Of a stretch of 64,000 nucleotides of DNA, positions 57,893 to 64,000 are shown piece after piece. Made by a program: the position numbers and the translations under genes. The stretch's first letter is position 1. Each line of letters opens with the position of its first letter. The notes beneath the pieces are model-generated. The model was given only the letters and a program-made list of their open reading frames with translations, was not told the origin of the DNA and searched no databases. Source of the DNA: Agrobacterium tumefaciens (lineage in GTDB: Bacteria; Pseudomonadota; Alphaproteobacteria; Rhizobiales; Rhizobiaceae); NCBI GenBank assembly GCA_017744915.1, contig JAGIAH010000010.1, positions 62,001 through 126,000 of the forward strand, given 5' to 3'.

Positions 57893-58939
57893 ATGCGTAT
57901 CGCATTTTTCGTCAATTCGATCGAGACCGAAGGGCCGCATTACTCTACCGGCCTGCTGGCCATGGCTGCGCTCAATCGCGGTCATGAGGTGGTCTATCTG
58001 ACGCCCGGCGATTTTACCCTGCGCTCGGATGATAGCCTGACCATCCATGCCACCATGCTGCCGAAGACGAAATACAAGAAATCGGAAGCCTTTCACGCCG
58101 CCCTTCTGGATAAGGCGCTCGAGCGGCGGACGATGGATGTGGAGGAAATCGATGCACTGATGCTGCGCAACGACCCCTCGCTCGACCAGACGACGCGGCC
58201 ATGGGCGGTCCATGCCGGCATCCTGTTCGGGCGGCTCGCCGAACAGCGGGGCGTGGTGGTGCTGAACGATCCCGAAGGCCTGGCGTTGGCGCAGAACAAG
58301 CTCTATTTTCAGAGCTTTCCGGAAATCGTCCGTCCGACCACGATCATCTCGCGCAATGTCGAGGAAATCCGCGCCTTTGCCGATGCCCATCCCAAGGGCG
58401 TCATCGTCAAGCCGCTGCAGGGATCCGGTGGCAAGAACGTCTTCAAAATCGGCTCCAGCAAAGAGGCCAATCTCAACCAGATTTTCGAGGCGGTCAGCCT
58501 TGAGGGCTATCTGATCGCGCAGGCCTATCTGCCGGCCGCCAAGGATGGCGATATCCGCTTCTTCATGATGAATGGCCGGCCGTTGATGCGCGACGGGCAA
58601 TATGCCGCCCTTCGCCGTGTGCCGGCCAAGGGCGATCTTCGCTCCAACATCCACGCCCATGGCACGGCGGAGGCCGCGACGGTGACGGACGAAATCGTGG
58701 CGCTTGCCGAGATGGTGCGGCCGAAGCTCGTCGAGGACGGCATGTTCCTGGTCGGGCTCGATATCGTCGGCGACAAGATACTGGAGGTGAACGTGTTTTC
58801 GCCGGGCGGCCTTTCCAATATTCGCGACCTCACGACCATCGATTTCAGCGATACGATCATCGAGGCCGTGGAAATCAAGATCTCCATGCAGAGCGCCTCG
58901 GGCGGTGTGCTCGCCAATCGCCTGCTGGCGACGCTGTAA
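57893..58939 (+). CDS. Glutathione-synthetase-like ATP-grasp ligase
   Basis: This 348-residue protein has the GshB/RimK-type layout: an N-terminal domain starting MRIAFFVNSIETEGPHYSTG, an ATP-grasp central part with VIVKPLQGSGGKNVFKI (the glycine-rich ATP loop), YLIAQAYLPAAKDGDIRFFM with the metal and carboxylate residues, and the final metal block ILEVNVFSPGGLSNIRDLT. It forms an amide bond using an acyl phosphate, for example adding an amino acid to a peptide. True glutathione synthetase is usually shorter and next to gshA, which is not the case. AGGAGGGG precedes the ATG, 10 bp after the QEGLA gene, so the genes form a unit. Confidence 0.88.
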   Translation: MRIAFFVNSIETEGPHYSTGLLAMAALNRGHEVVYLTPGDFTLRSDDSLTIHATMLPKTKYKKSEAFHAALLDKALERRTMDVEEIDALMLRNDPSLDQTTRPWAVHAGILFGRLAEQRGVVVLNDPEGLALAQNKLYFQSFPEIVRPTTIISRNVEEIRAFADAHPKGVIVKPLQGSGGKNVFKIGSSKEANLNQIFEAVSLEGYLIAQAYLPAAKDGDIRFFMMNGRPLMRDGQYAALRRVPAKGDLRSNIHAHGTAEAATVTDEIVALAEMVRPKLVEDGMFLVGLDIVGDKILEVNVFSPGGLSNIRDLTTIDFSDTIIEAVEIKISMQSASGGVLANRLLATL

Positions 58940-58941
58940 GA

Positions 58942-59964
58942 TTATTCTCGTAATTCGGCCGGGTGCATCTCGCGATACCAGGCGACGAGGGCTTTGATAC
59001 CCTCCTCGACGGAGGTCTGCGGCACGTAACCGGTGAGCGCCCTCAGAAGATCGGGAGAGGCGAAGGTGCGCGGCACATCGCCCTGCTGCATCGGCAGCAT
59101 GTTGCGGATCGCAGGCTTGCCAACCGCCTTTTCGATCGTTTCGACGAAATGCATCAGCTCCACCGGCTGCCCGCCGCCGATATTGACGACGCGGAAAGGT
59201 GCGTGATGCGAGAGCGTGTCGATGACGCCTTCCTCTCTGACGCGGTTTTCCTCCGAGGGGATGATTGCGCTCAGCCGGACGATGCCTTCCACCAGATCGT
59301 CGATATAGGTGAAATCACGGCTCATATTGCCTTGCCCGTAAATATCGATCGGCCGGTTGTTGGAAACGGCATCGACAAATTTGATCGGCGCCATGTCCGG
59401 TCGCCCCCACGGGCCATAAACCGTGAAAAAGCGGAAGGCGGTGGTGGGCAGCCTGTGCAGATGGGCATAGCTGTGCGCCATCAGCTCCATGGATTTTTTG
59501 GTAGCCGCGTAAAGCGTCATCGGTTCGTCGGCCTTGTCGCTTTCCGCAAACGGGATTTTTTCATTGGCGCCGTAGATGGAGGAGGTCGATGCCAGCATCA
59601 GATGTTTGACATTGAGGCTTCTGGCGAGTTCCAGCATGTTGAACGAGCCGATGAGGTTGGAATCGACATAGGCGCGCGGATTTTCAAGGCTGTATCGAAC
59701 ACCCGCCTGTGCGGCGAGGTGGATGATGATTTCCGGTTCGGCGGCCTCGGCGGCCCGCTTCAGCGCATCCGTATCCTCCAGCATGCCGATCTCGGCCCGG
59801 AAGCCATTGGAGCGGGAGAGGATGGCGTGACGTTTCTCCTTGAGGCTGACATCGTAATATTTCGTCATGCCGTCGAAGCCGGTCACGAAATGGCCGGCAT
59901 CCAGCAGCCGTTTTGCAACGTAAAAGCCGATGAAGCCTGCGGTGCCGGTAACCAGATAACGCAT
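58942..59964 (-). CDS. UDP-glucuronate 4-epimerase-type nucleotide-sugar epimerase
   Basis: This 340-residue extended SDR has the NAD motif [15 protein letters not shown], the active-site Tyr-Lys in [18 protein letters not shown], and the [20 protein letters not shown] segment typical of UDP-glucuronate 4-epimerases. With the UDP-glucose dehydrogenase encoded upstream on the same strand (84-bp gap) it would turn UDP-glucose into UDP-galacturonate for lipopolysaccharide core or surface polysaccharide. Its stop lies 2 bp from the stop of the convergent ATP-grasp gene, with no terminator visible. It resembles rhizobial LspL. Confidence 0.92.
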   Translation of the reverse strand: MRYLVTGTAGFIGFYVAKRLLDAGHFVTGFDGMTKYYDVSLKEKRHAILSRSNGFRAEIGMLEDTDALKRAAEAAEPEIIIHLAAQAGVRYSLENPRAYVDSNLIGSFNMLELARSLNVKHLMLASTSSIYGANEKIPFAESDKADEPMTLYAATKKSMELMAHSYAHLHRLPTTAFRFFTVYGPWGRPDMAPIKFVDAVSNNRPIDIYGQGNMSRDFTYIDDLVEGIVRLSAIIPSEENRVREEGVIDTLSHHAPFRVVNIGGGQPVELMHFVETIEKAVGKPAIRNMLPMQQGDVPRTFASPDLLRALTGYVPQTSVEEGIKALVAWYREMHPAELRE

Positions 59965-60048
59965 GATGATTATATCCCGAATCCGTTGGTGCGTTTGCGG
60001 TCTGACCGAAGCGCGAAAAACCTTTGATGAAATTGCGAAAATTAGCCT

Positions 60049-61380
60049 TTAAGCGTCGTTACCCGGGCTGCCGTCATGCGGGCGGCCCACCGCGGCATAG
60101 ATGAAGCCATGGCCGGCAACCTCATCCGAGCGGTAGATATTACGCAGATCCACCAGCACCGGGCTTTTCATGATGGCTTTGAGGCGTGGCAGGTCGAGCG
60201 CGCGGAACTGGTTCCACTCCGTCACGATCACCACGGCATCCGCCCCTTCGGCGGCCTCATAGGGGCCCGTTGCATAGTCGATATCCTCGATCAGATGGCG
60301 CGCATTCGCCATGCCTTCGGGATCGTAACCCACCACCTTCGCGCCGCCATCCTGCAGGGTCTGGATGATGGCAATCGCCGGGCTGTCGCGCATGTCGTCA
60401 GTGTTCGGCTTGAAGGTGAGGCCCAGTACGGCGATCTTCTTGCCGCGCACGTCGCCGCCCACCGCATTGATGACCTTGCGGCCCATGGCGCGCTTGCGGT
60501 TGTCGTTGATGGCGATGGTGGTTTCGATCAGCCGCACGGGCGCGTCGTAATCCTGCGCGGTCTTGGCGAGCGCCAGCGTATCCTTCGGGAAACAGGAGCC
60601 GCCATAACCGGGGCCGGCATGCAGGAACTTCGGGCCGATACGGCCGTCCAGCCCGATGCCGCGCGAGACGTCCTGCACATTGGCGCCGACCTTTTCGCAC
60701 AGGTCCGCCATTTCGTTGATGAAGGTGATCTTCATGGCCAGAAAGGCGTTGGCGGCATATTTGATGAGTTCGGAGGCGCGGCGCGTGGTGAAGAGCAGCG
60801 GCGACTGGTTGAGGTAAAGCGGGCGGTAAACCTCGGTCATGACGGGGCGGGCACGCTCATCCGAAAGGCCGACGACGATGCGGTCCGGCCGCTTGAAATC
60901 CTCGATGGCCGCCCCTTCGCGCAGGAATTCCGGGTTGGAGACGACGGCGAAATCGGCCGAGGGGTTTTCCTCATGGATGATGCGCTCCACCTCGTCGCCG
61001 GTGCCGACGGGAACGGTGGATTTGGTGACGATAACGGTGAAGCCGTCGAGCGCATGGGCGATCTCTTTTGCCGCTGCGTAGACATAACCGAGATCGGCAT
61101 GGCCATCGCCGCGTCGCGAGGGCGTGCCGACCGCGATGAAGACGACATCCGCATTGGCGACGGCCGCAGTCAGATCGGTGGTGAAACTCAGCCGGCCGGC
61201 CTTGGCATTGTTGGCGACGATGGTCTCCAGACCCGGCTCGAAGATCGGGATGTGGCCGCTTTTCAAGGCCTCGATCTTCTCCGGCATCTTGTCGACGCAA
61301 ACCACGTCATGGCCGAAATCTGCAAAACACGCGCCGGACACAAGGCCGACATAACCCGAACCGATCATCACAATCCGCAT
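60049..61380 (-). CDS. ugd: UDP-glucose 6-dehydrogenase
   Basis: This 443-residue enzyme oxidises UDP-glucose to UDP-glucuronate with two NAD. The Rossmann motif is MIGSGYVGLVSGACFADFGH, and the catalytic Cys is in GPGYGGSCFPKDTLALAK. The SNPEFLREG and LGLTFKPNTDDMRDSPA segments are also family-specific. It is probably the first gene of a two-gene unit with the 4-epimerase. UDP-glucuronate is needed for exopolysaccharide and lipid modifications in rhizobia. Confidence 0.96.
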   Translation of the reverse strand: MRIVMIGSGYVGLVSGACFADFGHDVVCVDKMPEKIEALKSGHIPIFEPGLETIVANNAKAGRLSFTTDLTAAVANADVVFIAVGTPSRRGDGHADLGYVYAAAKEIAHALDGFTVIVTKSTVPVGTGDEVERIIHEENPSADFAVVSNPEFLREGAAIEDFKRPDRIVVGLSDERARPVMTEVYRPLYLNQSPLLFTTRRASELIKYAANAFLAMKITFINEMADLCEKVGANVQDVSRGIGLDGRIGPKFLHAGPGYGGSCFPKDTLALAKTAQDYDAPVRLIETTIAINDNRKRAMGRKVINAVGGDVRGKKIAVLGLTFKPNTDDMRDSPAIAIIQTLQDGGAKVVGYDPEGMANARHLIEDIDYATGPYEAAEGADAVVIVTEWNQFRALDLPRLKAIMKSPVLVDLRNIYRSDEVAGHGFIYAAVGRPHDGSPGNDA

Positions 61381-61762
61381 TCTTTTTCCTTTCGGTTAGT
61401 GAGGCCATGTTAACGCGGCAGCACCGGCCGGGGAAATCGGCGGGTGAAAATCGCATGATAATATTTAGCCGCCTTCGCGCCCGTCGCCAAGCGCCACGAT
61501 CAACACCGGCTAACCTCTTTCCATGACGGTGATGTGATGGCCGTGGCGGGACAAATTTGCCGCACCTTGCAGCCGATTGCACCGATGTGGCGAGATCGCG
61601 CTTTTTTGCCCCTTTTGCGGCTTGCACTCATAGGTAGCCGGGTCTAGCCATAGGGGTGAGGATCAAATCTGCCAGACTGTCTGCCCTTTTGATGGGGCGC
61701 CCGGGTTGCACCACGCGGCCGGGGGATGCTTTGCATTGCGGTCGATGTTCGGGGAAGTTCAA
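61381..61762. other. Divergent intergenic region between ugd and the DMT transporter gene
   Basis: These 382 bases carry no supported gene. Promoters of both divergent genes must lie here. A GGGGAAG ribosome-binding site precedes the transporter ATG at the right end. I see no strong repeat or operator. Confidence 0.5.
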
Positions 61763-62650
61763 ATGCAAAAGGGTTTTCTGCTCGGTCTGTTCGCTTATGC
61801 GACCTTTTCCCTGGGCGATGCCACGATCAAGTCGCTTGGCTCACAGGTCAGCGTTTTCGAGATCGGCTTTTTCAGCATCCTCTTCTCCGGCATCTTCATC
61901 TTCTTCAGCAAGCCACGTGAGGAAAGGTGGCGCGAATTCTGGCGCATGAGCCGGCCCTTCGCGGTGCATGGGCGCGCCATTTCCGGCCTCTTCGCCGGCA
62001 TTTTCGGCATCTATGCCTTCACCACCATTCCGCTGGCGGAAGCCTATGCGCTGATCTTCCTGTCGCCGCTCTTCGTGACTGTGCTTTCCGCCGTGGTCCT
62101 CAAGGAAAATATCGGCCCATGGCGCTGGGCGGCGGTTCTGGCCGGCATCGTCGGCGTCATTCTTGTCGTGCGGCCGGGCTTCAAGACGCTGGAACTCGGG
62201 CATATCGCCGCCATCGGTGTCGCGTTCCTGGCGGCCATGACCATCGTGCTGCTGCGCTCGCTTGCGGGCAAGGAAAAGCGCACCTCGATCATGGGTGTGC
62301 TGTTGATTTACGGCCTCACCTTCAATGGCATTGCCTCCATCCCCGATTTCGTCATGCCCAACCTGCACCAGCTTCTGGCTTTCGTCTTCATCGGTCTTTG
62401 CACCGCAACGGGGCAGATCACGCTTCTGGTCGCGACCCGCATTGCGCCGGCGAGCCAGATCGCGCCGTCGCATTATTCGCAAATCCTGTGGGCCGTGGCG
62501 ATCGGCATGGCCTTTTTTCACGAATATCCCGATGCGATTGCAGTGCTTGGGCTCGCCGTCATCGCCGCATCGGGGCTGCTGACGATGATACGCGAAAAGG
62601 TAAGGCTCGGCACCGTGCGCTGGAACCCGTTTTTCCGCAATCGCCTCTAA
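61763..62650 (+). CDS. DMT-superfamily (EamA) transporter
   Basis: This 295-residue protein has ten hydrophobic helices in two EamA repeats (the second starting near LGHIAAIGVAFLAAMTIVLL). It has the IPLAEAYALIFLSPLFVTVL and APASQIAPSHYSQILWAVAI segments typical of S-adenosylmethionine/metabolite-type EamA exporters in alphaproteobacteria. The ATG at 61763 is preferred because GGGGAAG lies 8 bases before it; another ATG six codons upstream is possible. The substrate is unknown. The gene is single, 105 bp ahead of the glutathionyl-hydroquinone reductase gene. Confidence 0.9.
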   Translation: MQKGFLLGLFAYATFSLGDATIKSLGSQVSVFEIGFFSILFSGIFIFFSKPREERWREFWRMSRPFAVHGRAISGLFAGIFGIYAFTTIPLAEAYALIFLSPLFVTVLSAVVLKENIGPWRWAAVLAGIVGVILVVRPGFKTLELGHIAAIGVAFLAAMTIVLLRSLAGKEKRTSIMGVLLIYGLTFNGIASIPDFVMPNLHQLLAFVFIGLCTATGQITLLVATRIAPASQIAPSHYSQILWAVAIGMAFFHEYPDAIAVLGLAVIAASGLLTMIREKVRLGTVRWNPFFRNRL

Positions 62651-62755
62651 CCTCCATTCTCCGATCGGAAACAGTGCGTCAACCGAAGCGCAGCTTGTGG
62701 CCCGGTGGCCAATCGGCTCATAAGGCTTTCATCGATAGATGAACGGAGAGCCGCA

Positions 62756-63736
62756 ATGCTCGTGGATGGAAAATGGACGGCCGAATGGCATCCGGTGCAG
62801 GCAACCGACAAGAAGGGCGGCTTCGTTCGCCAGACCTCCGGTTTTCGCAACTGGGTAACGCCGGATGGTTCGGCCGGACCGACGGGCGAAGGCGGTTTTG
62901 CGGCCGAGGCCGGCCGTTATCATCTCTATGTCGCGCTGATCTGCCCCTGGGCATCGCGCACGCTGATCGGCCGAAAGCTGAAGAAGCTGGAGGATGTGAT
63001 TTCCGTTTCCGTGGTCGAGCCGACGCTCTCTGACGAAGGCTGGAAATTCGGCGACTATCCGGGTGCGGATCGCGATGGGCTGAACGGCTTCACCTATATG
63101 CACGAGGTCTATACCAGCGCCGACCCGCATTATACCGGCCGCGCCACCGTGCCGGTGCTGTGGGACAAAAAGACGAAAACCATCGTCAATAATGAATCCG
63201 CCGATATTCTGCGCATGCTGAATTCCGGCTTCGGTGATCTCGCCGATAATGCGATCGACCTTTATCCGGAGACGCTGCGGAATGAGATCGACGCCCTCAA
63301 CGATCACATCTATCCCCGCCTCAACAACGGCGTTTACAGAACCGGTTTTGCCACCACACAAGTTGCCTATGAGGAAGCCTTCGCTGACGTCTTCGCGACG
63401 CTCGATGAGCTGGAGACGCGGCTGGCGACCGGTGGGCCTTTCCTGTTCGGAGATCGTCTGACGGAAACGGATGTCCGGCTTTTCGTGACGCTGGTGCGTT
63501 TCGATGCTGCTTATTATGGCCTGTTCAAATGCAATCTCCGCCGCATCGCCGATTATCCCGCGTTGCAGGCCTATATGATGCGGGTGCTGACCGTGCCGGG
63601 CGTGCGTGACACGGTCAATATCGATCACATCAAGCGTGGATATTATTCCATCAAGGCGCTCAACCCGACCCGGATCGTGCCCGTCGGTCCCGATCTTCCG
63701 GGGCTGGATGAGGTTTCCCTCCGCCCCGCGAATTGA
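62756..63736 (+). CDS. Glutathionyl-hydroquinone reductase (YqjG/xi-class GST)
   Basis: This 326-residue xi-class glutathione transferase has the catalytic Cys63 in ALICPWASRTL and the conserved NNESADILRML glutathione-binding segment, followed by the all-helical domain ending near GYYSIKALNPTRIVP with the family's interdomain Tyr motif. It reduces glutathionyl-hydroquinones to hydroquinones, protecting against quinone conjugates. The ATG at 62756 follows CGGAGAG; the longer frame upstream lacks similarity. Rhizobia often carry several copies. Confidence 0.93.
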   Translation: MLVDGKWTAEWHPVQATDKKGGFVRQTSGFRNWVTPDGSAGPTGEGGFAAEAGRYHLYVALICPWASRTLIGRKLKKLEDVISVSVVEPTLSDEGWKFGDYPGADRDGLNGFTYMHEVYTSADPHYTGRATVPVLWDKKTKTIVNNESADILRMLNSGFGDLADNAIDLYPETLRNEIDALNDHIYPRLNNGVYRTGFATTQVAYEEAFADVFATLDELETRLATGGPFLFGDRLTETDVRLFVTLVRFDAAYYGLFKCNLRRIADYPALQAYMMRVLTVPGVRDTVNIDHIKRGYYSIKALNPTRIVPVGPDLPGLDEVSLRPAN

Positions 63737-63748
63737 GCCGGTGACGGC

Positions 63749-64000
63749 CTAGACCGGTTTGCCGACCTGATCGAGCAACCAGGCCTGAAAGGCGCGGGCA
63801 AGCGCATTGTCCTGCCGCCCTTCCGGCAGGGCGACATAATAGCTCTTGTCGGTCTGCAGGGGGATGTCGAAGACGATGTCGAGGCGACCGGAGGCAAGTT
63901 CCGCCTCGATGAGATATTTCGGCAGAAGGGCAAAACCGATGCCGCTTGCGGCTGCCTCGATGATCATCGAAAACTGGTCGAAACGGCTGCCCTGATAGGC
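63749..64000 (-). CDS. LysR-family regulator, 3' part
   Basis: The C-terminal 83 residues of a LysR regulator run to the window edge in an open frame (first residues AYQGSRFDQFSMIIEAAASG). The GIGFALLPKYLIEAELASGR stretch and the PEGRQDNALARAFQAWLLDQ end are typical of the effector domain of GcvA-type LysR proteins. The start lies beyond the window. It is convergent with the glutathionyl-hydroquinone reductase gene, 12 bp apart. Confidence 0.88.
   Translation of the reverse strand, partial: AYQGSRFDQFSMIIEAAASGIGFALLPKYLIEAELASGRLDIVFDIPLQTDKSYYVALPEGRQDNALARAFQAWLLDQVGKPV

Overview
The window is chromosomal DNA of an alphaproteobacterium of the Rhizobiaceae, most likely Agrobacterium. This rests on the five-gene bioBFDAZ operon with its FabH-like BioZ and BioR-type boxes, the FYDLN acid-domain gene beside cmk-rpsA, a small RNA carrying three anti-Shine-Dalgarno loops of the rhizobial alpha-r14/cuckoo type, a RIME-like palindrome, and many uptake ABC systems. 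There is no rRNA, prophage, insertion sequence or CRISPR array. One tRNA-Ala(GGC) gene is present. Genes are packed tightly, often with 4-bp ATGA overlaps.

Layout. 1-4.7 kb: the tail of a drug-efflux MFS protein, a DUF535/VirK-type protein, a two-component pair resembling BaeSR, and a divergent PAP2 lipid phosphatase. 4.8-9.2 kb: a minus-strand periplasmic copper-handling cluster (CusF-like protein, cupredoxin, multicopper oxidase, TolC-type outer-membrane protein, small lipoprotein, His/Met-rich protein). 9.3-11.8 kb: an unfamiliar regulator-like gene, an AraC-type regulator with an abnormal start, and a YjaB-type acetyltransferase. 12.0-17.1 kb: bioBFDAZ. 17.3-20.7 kb: tRNA-Ala, FYDLN protein, cmk, rpsA. 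20.9-24.3 kb: three unfamiliar acidic minus-strand genes that share sequence features. 24.3-26.5 kb: an RNase D-like exonuclease, a nucleoside deoxyribosyltransferase-family protein and a YdfG-like dehydrogenase. 26.6 kb: the small RNA.

27.0-33.6 kb is an Xaa-Pro peptidase followed by a complete peptide ABC importer. 33.7-37.3 kb is a sugar-acid locus (mannitol/fructuronate dehydrogenase family, GntR regulator, enolase-superfamily dehydratase). 37.4-39.5 kb holds a luciferase-like oxidoreductase and a LysR regulator. 39.7-50.8 kb is one long plus-strand catabolic block: a five-component branched-chain-amino-acid-type importer, then a GMC oxidoreductase, a 3-hydroxyisobutyrate-dehydrogenase-like protein, acetoacetyl-CoA synthetase, 3-hydroxybutyrate dehydrogenase and an AraC regulator. 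It probably funnels an imported compound to acetoacetyl-CoA. 51.5-53.8 kb is the PQQ glucose dehydrogenase.

53.9-58.9 kb contains a DUF892 ferritin-like protein, a small conserved-looking protein and a three-gene unit (N-formylglutamate amidohydrolase family, QEGLA/DUF1704 putative metallopeptidase, glutathione-synthetase-like ATP-grasp). This unit is the best candidate here for a poorly described biochemical system. 58.9-61.4 kb makes UDP-glucuronate and UDP-galacturonate (Ugd plus 4-epimerase). The window ends with a DMT permease, a glutathionyl-hydroquinone reductase and the 3' part of a LysR gene.
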